Positions 42,314 to 51,442 of a stretch of DNA of 64,000 nucleotides are shown here, piece by piece. The position numbers were made by a program, and so were the translations under genes. Numbering within the stretch: the first letter of the stretch is position 1; each line of letters starts with the position of its first letter. The stretch is from an uncultured Bacteroidales bacterium (GTDB lineage Bacteria; Bacteroidota; Bacteroidia; Bacteroidales; Paludibacteraceae). The stretch lies in the NCBI GenBank assembly GCA_902778935.1, contig CACYZT010000001.1, positions 140,715 through 204,714 on the forward strand, read 5' to 3'. The notes below the pieces were generated by a model. The model was not told the DNA's origin and ran no database searches. It saw only the letters and a program-made list of their open reading frames with translations.

Positions 42314-45300
42314 TTGTATAAGCGAATAGTAACCATATTATTTTTCGTACTACTGCTGCCCATTGTGGTAGGAGGTGCTTATGCCCAAACGACCAAACCG
42401 AAGACACTCAAGGAGTTGATTGCGGAAGAGAAAGCGCGCAAGGAGGCAGAGAAAGCGGAACGAGAAGCGCAGGAACAAAGAGCCAAAGCCAGAGAGCAAA
42501 GACCAGCAACTGCTGACCAAACACAGACTTCCGGTCAAGCAACCACACCGGAGGAAGCAGCGGACTACGTCACAGAGACGGATAGCGCTTTGTGGGCTCC
42601 CACACGGGTTAAGCAACTCGGTGCACAGAACTTCGGCGAACTGACGATGCCCCAGAGTTCATTGGACTTGGAGGACCCGAACAATATATCCACAACCGTA
42701 GAATATCAACCGGAGAGCGGAACCTATATCATCCGTACGAAAATAGGCGACACGGATGTCACTACGCCATACCTGCTTACGCAGGACGAATATAACCACT
42801 ATGCCGAACGACAGATGATGCACCGATACTGGCAGCAGAAAATCGGCGAAGTGGAGCATAACAACGAGACGAAATTCGACATCACCGATATGAAGTTCAA
42901 CATCGGTCCGGCGGATAAAGTGTTCGGTCCCGGTGGTGTACAACTGAAAATGCAAGGTAGTGCGGAGTTACTGTTCGGATTCAAACACCAGTACATCGAC
43001 AACCCGTCTCTTACCGTTCGCGCGCGGAACAACAACATCTTCGATTTTGATGAGAAGATTCAAGCCAGCATACAAGGAAAGGTCGGTACGCGCTTGAACT
43101 TCAACCTCAGTTATAACACCGAAGCATCATTCTCGTTTGACCAGCAGAACCTCAAACTGAACTATAAGGGCGAAGAAGACGATATCATCCAATCGATTGA
43201 GGCTGGTAATGTCACCATGGATTTGCCGTCGTCGCTGATTCGTGGCAGCCGTGCACTATTCGGTATCAAAACGAATCTGAAATTCGGGAAACTGAAGATT
43301 CAGGCATTGATTAGTCAGCAGAATAGCGAAGCGCAGACCGTGAGCAGTAAAGGCGGTGCGCAGATGACGAAATTCGACATCAGTGGAGACAACTATGACG
43401 AGAACCGCCATTTCTTCCTCAGCCATTTCTTCCGTGACCACTACGAAGAAGCCATGAAAAATGTGCCATACGTGGCAAGCGGTATTACGATAAACAAGAT
43501 TGAAGTATGGGTAACCAACAAACGCGGCAACTATGACCAAGCGCGTAACCTGGTGGCCTTCGCCGACTTGGGAGAGAACAATGCCCATACCCAGCAGAAC
43601 TGGGGCAGCGCTCCCAATCTGCCGCCGGACAACAACGCCAACGACCTCTATAACACAATCAAACAAACGAATTTCCGCGATCTCCAACAGACGAGTATCG
43701 CGATGCAGTCCGTGCATGACTACGACGGCTTCTCTCCGGAAGGCGGTGTGGATTTTGAGAAGATAGAGTCCGCTCGATTGCTCACCAGCAGCGAATATAC
43801 ACTTAACTCTGCTCTGGGTTATATATCGCTCAAATCGGCGCTCAACCAAGACGAAGTGCTCGCCGTCGCGTATGAATATACCTACAACGGAAAAGTATAT
43901 CAGGTGGGTGAGTTCTCAACCGATGGAAATGATGAACTACGTGCTCCGAATGCATTGGCAATGAAAATGCTACGCTCGAGCGCCAATGCGCCGTCAAAAA
44001 AGAACAGAGGTACATGGGACCTGATGATGAAAAACATCTATTCGCTCGGCGCCACAAGTGTCCAAGCGGATAAATTCGAGTTATACGTTACCTACCGCAA
44101 CGACTCTGTCGGAACAGACGTACAATACCTGAACGAAGGACCGATTAGCGGTAAACAGTTACTGCGAGTGATGGACCTCGACCGACTCGACCAGAAGAAC
44201 AACACCAGCCCTGATGGACGATTCGACTTCATTGATGGACTCACCGTCTATTCCTCAAGCGGTAAGATTATATTCCCGGTACTTGAACCCTTCGGAAGCC
44301 ATTTGGCGAAAGCACTGGGTAACGACCCTAAACTGATGGCGAAATACTGTTTCCAGGAATTGTATGACTCTACCTTGGTTATCGCGCAGGAATTGAGCGA
44401 GAAGAATAAATTCCACATGACGGGTAAGTACAAAGGCACGAACGGCAGTGAGATTCGTCTGAATGCAATGAACGTGCCGCGTGGTTCGGTTACCGTCACT
44501 GCCGGTGGAGCCACACTCATCGAGAATGTCGATTATACCGTTGATTATACGATGGGAACGGTTACGATTTTGAACACCTCCATTTTGGAATCGGGTACAA
44601 ATGTCGATGTTCGACTCGAAAACCAAGGAACGTTCTCGCTCCAACGTAAGAACCTCTTCGGAGCGCACCTCGAATATGAATTCAACAAAGACCTCGTTCT
44701 CGGCGGTACGATTATGCACCTTCGCGAGCGCCCGCTGACGACCAAGGTGAACACGGGTTCCGAACCGCTGGCGAACACCATCTGGGGTGTGAACGGAAGT
44801 TGGAAGACGGAGATGCAATGGTTGACCAACGCAATTGATAAGATTCCGTGGATAACAGCCACCGCGCCTTCCACCTTCACGCTCAATGCGGAGTTTGCGC
44901 ACCTCATTCCGGGACACACTAACGATGTCGGACGTGTCGGAACGGCGTACATCGACGATTTCGAGAGTACAACCACGAATATCGATGTCCACTATCCGAG
45001 TTACTGGTTCCTCTGCGCCACACCTGCCGTGTTCGATGAATCAAAGGCGATTAACCAGACCAGTTATAACAAAAACCGCGCGCACTTGGCGTGGTTCTCC
45101 GTTGATCCTATCTTTGGTTACCCACAGACAAACACACCGGCGCATATCCGTAACGATGCCGATGCGATGAGTGACCACCGCACGCGTATCGTCTATCAGG
45201 ATGAGATTTATCCGAACAAGCAAGAGGCAAGTAATATCGATACCAAACTGCCTATTCTCAACCTCGCATACTACCCTACCGAACGCGGTCAATACAATAT

Positions 45301-48300
45301 CAGCGCAAGCGAAGTGGATGCCAGTGGCCATCTGACGAACCCGAAGAAACGCTGGGCAGGTATTATGCGGCGGTTGGACAACACCGACTTTGAGAAAGCG
45401 AACATTGAGTACATCCAGTTCTGGCTCATGGACCCTGCTCTCACGAACCCGGACGGATATGAAGGAGAGTTGTATATCAACCTCGGTGATGTGAGCGAAG
45501 ATATTTTGCGGGACGGCAAGAAAGCCTTTGAGCATGGTCTGCCCGTAAGCCCGACCGACCAAGGACGAGTGGACTCAACGATATGGGGTTACGTACCGCG
45601 TACAACAAGTACGGTGGTTGCCTTCAGCAATGAAGCCGGCTCACGAGCCATGCAGGATGTCGGTCTGAACGGTTTGAGCAAAGAGCAGGAGAAGACTTGG
45701 CCTGCCTACAAGCAATATCTGGACGAATTGCAAAACCGTGTGTCGGCGGATGTATGGAACGCATGGGGCAACGAGCGCTTCTCGCCGCGTAACACGCCTT
45801 CGGGCGACTTGTATCACTACTACCGCGGTACCGATTATGACCAGGAAGAAGTGTCTATTCTGGACCGCTACAAGCATTTCAACGGTACTGAAGGTAACTC
45901 TCCCGCTACTGAGCAACAGACCGAGAGTTACGGAACGGCTTCCACGCTCACACCGGATATTGAGGACATCAACCAGGATAATACCCTCAACGAGTACGAG
46001 AAATACTATCAGTACAAAGTCATCCTGCGCCCTGATATGATGGAGGTAGGACGTCAGCATATCACGGAGAAAAAAATCCGTAAAGTGACGCTGCGTAACG
46101 GTACAACGGCAGAGGTGACATGGTATCAGTTTAAGATTCCTTTGAGAGGAGATAGTGCGACCGTTCAGAAAATCGGTTCCATCCGCAACTGGAAATCGAT
46201 TCGCTTCATGCGTATGTACCTGACGGGTTGCGAGCATGAAACGCATTTACGTTTTGCCACACTCGATCTCGTTCGCGGAGACTGGCGTCAGTACACGCGT
46301 GACTTGGCGCCCGTCGGTGTTCCTGTTAATAGCGGCGCTTCCATTGATGTACAGACCGTAAATATCGAAGAGAATAGTACACGTACACCGGTCAACTATG
46401 TGTTACCACCGGGTGTGAGTCGTCAGACCGACCCAGGTCAGGCACAACTTATTGCCCAAAACGAACAATCGATGGTTCTCCGCGTCATGAACCTCAGTCC
46501 GCATGACGCGAGAGCAATGTACAAGAACACCGGTTATGACATGCGTCAGTATAAGAATCTGCAGATGTTTGTTCATGCGGAGAAACTGGAGTCCGTGGAC
46601 CCGGACCTGAAAGACGGAGACCTGACCTGTTTCATCCGTTTGGGTAGTGACCTTCGCAATAACTATTACGAATATGAGATTCCGCTGCATCTGACTCCAC
46701 CGGGTGTGTATAACAATAATTCTGCTATTGATCGTGTTGCCGTTTGGCCGACAGAGAATATGTTCGATTTCGAACTCAAGACCCTTACTGCCGCCAAATT
46801 GGCGCGTAACAAAGCCAAACGCGCAGGAAACGAAGGAGTGAGCAACACCATTCCATACGTGCTGTACGATGAAGCGAACGACAAACCGCAGAACAAGATT
46901 ACCGTGCTCGGTAACCCGACACTGGAGGATGTCAGCACGATTATGATCGGTGTGCGTAACAGCGGTCAGCACGATGCGAGCGGAGAAATCTGGGTTAATG
47001 AGTTGCGTCTAAGCCAATTCAACGAGCAAGGCGGTGTAGCAGCAATGGCGAACGCGGCCCTCGCGATTAGCGACATTGCGCAAGTGAATGTAGCCGGTCG
47101 TCTGGAGACCGCCGGTTACGGCTCGATTGAGTCCAATGTGCTTGACCGAAACATGGAGAATTTCTACCAACTCAACGTGAGTGCCGCACTCGAAGGAGGA
47201 CGACTCTTCCCTGAGAAAGCGAAGATTCAAATGCCACTCTATGTGTCGTATAGCAACGAGACCACAAGTCCGGACTATGACCCGCTCGATACGGACGTCA
47301 AACTCAAAGAGACACTCGACACCTACAACACAAAACATGAGAAAGACTCTATCAAACAAATGTCGAATACGGTTCATGAGAGCACTTCGTTCAGCGTCAG
47401 CAATCTGAAGGTCAATATCCACTCCAAGAAACGCGATATGTTCTACGACCCGGCGAACTTCTCTATCTCTGCTTCCTATAACCGGCAGAAAGAGCACTCT
47501 CCGGAGATGGAGACCAACTACTCTACCGACCATAGAGGTAGCTTCCAATACTCATATGCCTTCAATCCGAAGCCTTGGGAGCCGTTTAGCAAAGTAGAGA
47601 AAGTGAGCAAAGTGAAGTTCCTTAAAGAGATGAATTTCTACTATCTGCCGCAGTCATGGTCGTTCAATACGAATATGCATCGTACCTTCAACCACATGAA
47701 AATGCGTGATATCGCAGGTGCTTCGGATGGTTCGATGGATTTGACTTATAGCAAGGACTTTACATGGGACCGCAATGTGGATATCAAATACGACTTCACG
47801 AAGAACATGAAGTTCAGTTTCCAGTCCGCAATGAATGCTATTATCGATGAAGGCAAGTACACTCCGGAAATACTGAACGGACGCTATTTCGATGCGGAGT
47901 TCAACCATGATAAGTACGAAGCATGGAAGGATACTATCCAGCGTTCGCTTGCTAAGTTTGGTAAACCCTATACGTATCAACAGGTATTCACCGCTTCATG
48001 GAATGTACCGTTCAATCGTATTCCGGGACTGGATCCGTTAACGGCTAACGCTTCTTATAACGCCAACTATAACTGGACACGTACCGCCTCTACCATGAAT
48101 GGTGAAGACCGGGGTAACACCGTCAGCAGCACGCAGACTTGGCAAGTGGATGGAAGCATCAATTTTGAGACTTGGTACAACAAGTCCAAGTACTGGAAAT
48201 CGATGACGCAACACTATACCGGACGCAATACGCGCCGAAACTTCAAACCGAAGACCTATACGCAGACCGTAACACTCAAGAAAGGAGAAGCAGTGGAGAT

Positions 48301-49915
48301 TACCCACCGTCTGAATAGTGAGTTATTAACCGTACAAGTGATAGATTCGGAAGGAAAGAATGTGCCGGTTTCCTTTAGACCTGCTGGAAATACGAAGATG
48401 ACGTTGACAGCGAGAACCAATTGCGAGAACGCAACGGTAACAGTTACCACACGCAATCCGAACGAACGTACAGCCGCACAAATAGCGGGTGATATGTTCG
48501 CGTATGTCGGTACGATGTTCCGCCGTCTGCAAGTCACATATCGCGAGACCAACTCCATGGTATTGCCGGGCTTCGAACCAGAAGCAGGTTTCATGGGACA
48601 GCGTAAGGTAAACGGAGCCAATGCGCCGGGATATGACTTCGCCTTCGGTTTTATACCGAATAACATGATTGAACGTGCTAAATCACATGGCTGGTTAACC
48701 GGCGATACCACTGTCATCCAACCCGCCACACGGGCGCACACTTCGGACTTCGATATCAAACTGACACTCGAACCGCTACCCGGACTCAAGATTCAATTGA
48801 ATGGCAAGCGCTATTTCGCAGAGTCGAAATCCATCATCTACAGCTACGAGCAGTTACAAGAGAACTTGACCGGCTCGTTCAACATCACACAGGTCGGCCT
48901 GGCTACGATGTTCAGCCGAGTAGGCTCGCAGGATGAGAACTTCGCTAACAGCGCATTTAACACGTTTATCGAAAACCGACGGATATTAACGGACCGCGTG
49001 CAACAACAATACGAGGGTATGATTCTTCCGACCACCGGTTTTATGAGCAATATTCCGGCAGGAACGGTATATGATCCTAACAAGCATGGTCATGTCACCA
49101 GTTCGTCCGCAGATGTACTGGTACCTGCTTTCCTTGCGGCATATACCGGCCAAAATCCAAACAAGGTTAGTCTCAATCCGTTCCTCGGAATACTGAGGAT
49201 TTTACCGAACTGGTCGGTTACATACGATGGTCTAGGCAAACTGCCTTGGATGCGCGACCATTTCAAGTCCGTCACGCTCACCCACGCTTACACCTGTAAG
49301 TATGCTATCGGGTCGTATGGTTCATACTCTACTTGGGTTGGAGCCGAAGGAACGAACAAGATGCTTGGTTTCGTACGCGATGTGACGAATGATGCTCCGA
49401 GACCGAGTTCAACGTACGATATCAGTAATGTGACGCTGACCGAAGCCTTCTCGCCGCTCATTGGATTGAATATGACGATGAAAAACTCTCTGTCTTTCAA
49501 AGCCGAATACCGCAAGCAGCGTAACTTGGCGCTCAATGTAACGAGTGTCCAATTGACCGAAGGGCATACAAACGAGTTTGTCATTGGCGGCGGTTACACT
49601 ATCAAGAATCTCAGTTTTATCGCTAAGAAACGAGATGGTGGACAGAAGAAAGTGAGCAACGACCTCAAACTGCAAGTCGATGTTTCCTATAAAGACGTGA
49701 AGATGTTACTCCGCAAAGTCGAAGAAGGTATCACGCAAGCGTCGAGCGGTAACCGTGTATTGACGATTAAGATATCCGCAGACTACGTACTGAGTCAGAA
49801 AATCAACCTGCAGCTCTTCTACGATCACCAGGGTACCACGCCGCTTATCTCGTCCTCATACCCCGTCAAAGCCGACAACGTGGGTCTGAATATCAAACTG
49901 ATGTTGACGCGATAA
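42314..49915 (+). CDS. sprA: SprA, type IX secretion outer-membrane translocon
   Basis: A 2533-residue protein, in the size range of SprA/Sov. Signal peptide about 1-25 (FFVLLLPIVVGGAYAQ), a Lys/Glu/Gln-rich segment about 32-70, then a very long beta-rich barrel. SprA is the protein-conducting channel of type IX secretion, which exports proteins with C-terminal sorting domains. The start is TTG at 42314, needed for a complete signal peptide. No other core T9SS gene and no cargo with a sorting domain is seen in the window, so partners must lie elsewhere. Large antisense frames here are shadows. Confidence 0.93.
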   Translation: MYKRIVTILFFVLLLPIVVGGAYAQTTKPKTLKELIAEEKARKEAEKAEREAQEQRAKAREQRPATADQTQTSGQATTPEEAADYVTETDSALWAPTRVKQLGAQNFGELTMPQSSLDLEDPNNISTTVEYQPESGTYIIRTKIGDTDVTTPYLLTQDEYNHYAERQMMHRYWQQKIGEVEHNNETKFDITDMKFNIGPADKVFGPGGVQLKMQGSAELLFGFKHQYIDNPSLTVRARNNNIFDFDEKIQASIQGKVGTRLNFNLSYNTEASFSFDQQNLKLNYKGEEDDIIQSIEAGNVTMDLPSSLIRGSRALFGIKTNLKFGKLKIQALISQQNSEAQTVSSKGGAQMTKFDISGDNYDENRHFFLSHFFRDHYEEAMKNVPYVASGITINKIEVWVTNKRGNYDQARNLVAFADLGENNAHTQQNWGSAPNLPPDNNANDLYNTIKQTNFRDLQQTSIAMQSVHDYDGFSPEGGVDFEKIESARLLTSSEYTLNSALGYISLKSALNQDEVLAVAYEYTYNGKVYQVGEFSTDGNDELRAPNALAMKMLRSSANAPSKKNRGTWDLMMKNIYSLGATSVQADKFELYVTYRNDSVGTDVQYLNEGPISGKQLLRVMDLDRLDQKNNTSPDGRFDFIDGLTVYSSSGKIIFPVLEPFGSHLAKALGNDPKLMAKYCFQELYDSTLVIAQELSEKNKFHMTGKYKGTNGSEIRLNAMNVPRGSVTVTAGGATLIENVDYTVDYTMGTVTILNTSILESGTNVDVRLENQGTFSLQRKNLFGAHLEYEFNKDLVLGGTIMHLRERPLTTKVNTGSEPLANTIWGVNGSWKTEMQWLTNAIDKIPWITATAPSTFTLNAEFAHLIPGHTNDVGRVGTAYIDDFESTTTNIDVHYPSYWFLCATPAVFDESKAINQTSYNKNRAHLAWFSVDPIFGYPQTNTPAHIRNDADAMSDHRTRIVYQDEIYPNKQEASNIDTKLPILNLAYYPTERGQYNISASEVDASGHLTNPKKRWAGIMRRLDNTDFEKANIEYIQFWLMDPALTNPDGYEGELYINLGDVSEDILRDGKKAFEHGLPVSPTDQGRVDSTIWGYVPRTTSTVVAFSNEAGSRAMQDVGLNGLSKEQEKTWPAYKQYLDELQNRVSADVWNAWGNERFSPRNTPSGDLYHYYRGTDYDQEEVSILDRYKHFNGTEGNSPATEQQTESYGTASTLTPDIEDINQDNTLNEYEKYYQYKVILRPDMMEVGRQHITEKKIRKVTLRNGTTAEVTWYQFKIPLRGDSATVQKIGSIRNWKSIRFMRMYLTGCEHETHLRFATLDLVRGDWRQYTRDLAPVGVPVNSGASIDVQTVNIEENSTRTPVNYVLPPGVSRQTDPGQAQLIAQNEQSMVLRVMNLSPHDARAMYKNTGYDMRQYKNLQMFVHAEKLESVDPDLKDGDLTCFIRLGSDLRNNYYEYEIPLHLTPPGVYNNNSAIDRVAVWPTENMFDFELKTLTAAKLARNKAKRAGNEGVSNTIPYVLYDEANDKPQNKITVLGNPTLEDVSTIMIGVRNSGQHDASGEIWVNELRLSQFNEQGGVAAMANAALAISDIAQVNVAGRLETAGYGSIESNVLDRNMENFYQLNVSAALEGGRLFPEKAKIQMPLYVSYSNETTSPDYDPLDTDVKLKETLDTYNTKHEKDSIKQMSNTVHESTSFSVSNLKVNIHSKKRDMFYDPANFSISASYNRQKEHSPEMETNYSTDHRGSFQYSYAFNPKPWEPFSKVEKVSKVKFLKEMNFYYLPQSWSFNTNMHRTFNHMKMRDIAGASDGSMDLTYSKDFTWDRNVDIKYDFTKNMKFSFQSAMNAIIDEGKYTPEILNGRYFDAEFNHDKYEAWKDTIQRSLAKFGKPYTYQQVFTASWNVPFNRIPGLDPLTANASYNANYNWTRTASTMNGEDRGNTVSSTQTWQVDGSINFETWYNKSKYWKSMTQHYTGRNTRRNFKPKTYTQTVTLKKGEAVEITHRLNSELLTVQVIDSEGKNVPVSFRPAGNTKMTLTARTNCENATVTVTTRNPNERTAAQIAGDMFAYVGTMFRRLQVTYRETNSMVLPGFEPEAGFMGQRKVNGANAPGYDFAFGFIPNNMIERAKSHGWLTGDTTVIQPATRAHTSDFDIKLTLEPLPGLKIQLNGKRYFAESKSIIYSYEQLQENLTGSFNITQVGLATMFSRVGSQDENFANSAFNTFIENRRILTDRVQQQYEGMILPTTGFMSNIPAGTVYDPNKHGHVTSSSADVLVPAFLAAYTGQNPNKVSLNPFLGILRILPNWSVTYDGLGKLPWMRDHFKSVTLTHAYTCKYAIGSYGSYSTWVGAEGTNKMLGFVRDVTNDAPRPSSTYDISNVTLTEAFSPLIGLNMTMKNSLSFKAEYRKQRNLALNVTSVQLTEGHTNEFVIGGGYTIKNLSFIAKKRDGGQKKVSNDLKLQVDVSYKDVKMLLRKVEEGITQASSGNRVLTIKISADYVLSQKINLQLFYDHQGTTPLISSSYPVKADNVGLNIKLMLTR

Positions 49916-49928
49916 AGACCAATGGCGA

Positions 49929-50399
49929 ATGGTTAGGATAGGTATCATAGGTCCCGAATCAACAGGAAAAAGTTCTTTAGCCCGTTATTTGGCTAATAGA
50001 TACAAAGGAACGTACGTGCCTGAGTACGCGCGCACGTATGTGGAGCGCAAAGGAACCACCGATGTCACATTCGATGAGTTGTGCGAGATAGCGCATCGTC
50101 AAATCGAAGAGATAGAACAAATAGCCAATAGCCAACAGCCAATAGCTTTCTTTGATACAGAACTGATTGTTACCAAAGTATGGTTCGACTATTCATTCGG
50201 ACGAGTGCCGCAATGGCTGGAAGAAGCCATTAAGAGATATCCGATGGATGTCTATCTACTGACCTATCCTGACCTGCCGTGGATACCGGATAAAGCCCGT
50301 TCTAACGGAAGCGATGCTATTAGGAAAGAACTGTTCGACCGCTATGAAGCGGAAATACAAGCTCTCAATATCCCTTATTACATCATCAAACACGAATAA
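49929..50399 (+). CDS. NadR-type AAA kinase (probable nicotinamide riboside kinase)
   Basis: A 156-residue P-loop protein: IGIIGPESTGKSSLARYLA near residue 5, PEYARTYVERKG, FFDTELIVTKVW near 75 and PWIPDKARSNGSDAI near 116. This is the kinase part of NadR-like proteins, which phosphorylate nicotinamide riboside in NAD salvage. It lacks the nucleotidyltransferase part. A 7-bp array (50120-50147) encodes IANSQQPIAF in the middle of the domain. Short AATGG repeat traces surround its start. Confidence 0.8.
   Translation: MVRIGIIGPESTGKSSLARYLANRYKGTYVPEYARTYVERKGTTDVTFDELCEIAHRQIEEIEQIANSQQPIAFFDTELIVTKVWFDYSFGRVPQWLEEAIKRYPMDVYLLTYPDLPWIPDKARSNGSDAIRKELFDRYEAEIQALNIPYYIIKHE
50120..50147. repeat. 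7-bp tandem repeat (AATAGCC) within the NadR-type gene
   Basis: Four units: AATAGCC, AATAGCC, AACAGCC, AATAGCT. They encode a loop between two helices of the P-loop kinase. The unit differs from the AATAGAC array at 51401 by one base. Confidence 0.85.
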
Positions 50400-50442
50400 A
50401 AAGGAGAAAATGACCCTCTTTGTGCATTTTTTTTCATTTTTA

Positions 50443-50474
50443 TTTGGTCATGTCAAAAAAAAGCAGTACCTTTG
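50443..50474 (+). promoter_or_regulatory. tRNA-Lys promoter
   Basis: TTTG at 50443-50446, 20-bp spacer ending in eight A and GCAG, and TACCTTTG at 50467-50474. From the spacer to beyond the start site it is identical over 34 bp to the tRNA-Arg promoter. A weak AAAATG/CATTTT hairpin (50407-50440) with T-runs may end the sprA transcript just upstream. Confidence 0.88.
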
Positions 50475-50540
50475 CACCCGCTTTTGAGAAAAAGGGAGTC
50501 TCGTGAGACTCAGTTCGTGCACAAAAGTTGCACACGATCT

Positions 50541-50613
50541 GTCTCCCTAGCTCAGTTGGTAGAGCAACTGACTCTTAATCAGTGGGTCGAGGGTTCGAGT
50601 CCCTCGGGGGACA
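50541..50613 (+). tRNA. tRNA-Lys (anticodon CTT)
   Basis: Acceptor stem GTCTCCC/GGGGGAC, D-arm with AGCTCAGTTGGTAGAGC, anticodon loop CTCTTAA (anticodon CTT), and T-arm GAGGG-TTCGAGT-CCCTC. CCA is not encoded. The 60-nt leader holds two hairpins (GAGTC/GACTC near 50496-50511 and CGTGCA/TGCACACG near 50516-50537) that may guide processing. Confidence 0.95.
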
Positions 50614-50614
50614 C

Positions 50615-50650
50615 AAAAGGACAACCGAATGGGTGTCCTTTTCTTTGTTT
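50615..50650 (+). terminator. Terminator after tRNA-Lys
   Basis: Nine-base-pair stem AAAAGGACA/TGTCCTTTT followed by a T-rich run, starting two bases after the tRNA. Confidence 0.88.
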
Positions 50651-50671
50651 ATAGGCTTTTGTTTATAGGCT
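50644..50671. repeat. 14-bp direct repeat (two copies) at the murU-like gene end
   Basis: Two perfect copies of TTTGTTTATAGGCT, a period of twice seven. The minus-strand stop codon of the nucleotidyltransferase gene lies within the second copy, so the repeat duplicates the gene end. Confidence 0.85.
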
Positions 50672-51400
50672 TTGTGCAAACACTTCGGCTGCGTCGATTT
50701 GGTCGATTTTTCCCACATCCATCATCCGGTAGTTCTTTGGGATATAGGCCTTGAAAACCATCTTTTCGCATAGAGAAAGGTATAGATCAATCAGCGAGAA
50801 CTTGTCTCCTTTCTCAGCCACCACTCTATCCATGAGGTCGAAAATATGCGGATTGAGAATCTGCATACCGGAGAAAGCCAGTTTATTGAGCGACAGAGGA
50901 GCCAAACGAACTTGACCTGTAGCCACGTTTGCCCAACCGCGAAGGATAGCCTCATCGTCAAAGAGCAAATAACGCTGCGTCTTGCGTTCACTTACCACCA
51001 AGGAGCCTAATGTAGCCGAATCATAGGCTTCCATAAGCGCATGGAGGTCGATATTCGAGAGTATATCCACGTTACACGCAAGTATCGGTTCATTCGTCCG
51101 TCCGTTCGTCAACAGGTCTTTAGCCTTGCGCAATCCTCCTCCTGTGTCAAGTAATTCATCGCGTTCGTCGGAAATAACGATGTTACAACCCCATCCGTTG
51201 TTTGCTTGAACGGTTTCGATAATTTGGTCAGGGAAATGATGTACGTTTACCACAATGTCCCTTATCCCAGCATCACGCAGTTTCTCTACTTGCCATTGGA
51301 GAAGCGGCTTTCCTGCCAGCGGCACAAGCGCTTTGGGCATTGTATCTGTCAGCGGCTTGAGGCGTGTGCCTAATCCTGCTGCAAAAATCATCGCTTTCAT
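50663..51400 (-). CDS. Sugar-1-phosphate nucleotidyltransferase (MurU-like)
   Basis: A 245-residue nucleotidyltransferase: MIFAAGLGTRLKPLTDTMPKAL at residues 4-25, NVDILSNID near 108 and DVGKIDQI at the end. MurU makes UDP-MurNAc from MurNAc-1-phosphate in cell-wall recycling. The neighbour encodes an AmgK-like kinase, the preceding step, which supports this reading. I used ATG 51400; the frame extends upstream only through the 7-bp repeat array. Confidence 0.8.
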   Translation of the reverse strand: MKAMIFAAGLGTRLKPLTDTMPKALVPLAGKPLLQWQVEKLRDAGIRDIVVNVHHFPDQIIETVQANNGWGCNIVISDERDELLDTGGGLRKAKDLLTNGRTNEPILACNVDILSNIDLHALMEAYDSATLGSLVVSERKTQRYLLFDDEAILRGWANVATGQVRLAPLSLNKLAFSGMQILNPHIFDLMDRVVAEKGDKFSLIDLYLSLCEKMVFKAYIPKNYRMMDVGKIDQIDAAEVFAQSL

Positions 51401-51442
51401 AATAGACAATAGACCATGGACAATGGACAATAGACAATAGAC
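51401..51442. repeat. 7-bp tandem repeat (AATAGAC/AATGGAC) between kinase and MurU-like genes
   Basis: Six units fill exactly the space between the start codon of one minus-strand gene (51400) and the stop codon of the one before it (51442). The array is the only intergenic DNA there. Confidence 0.92.
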
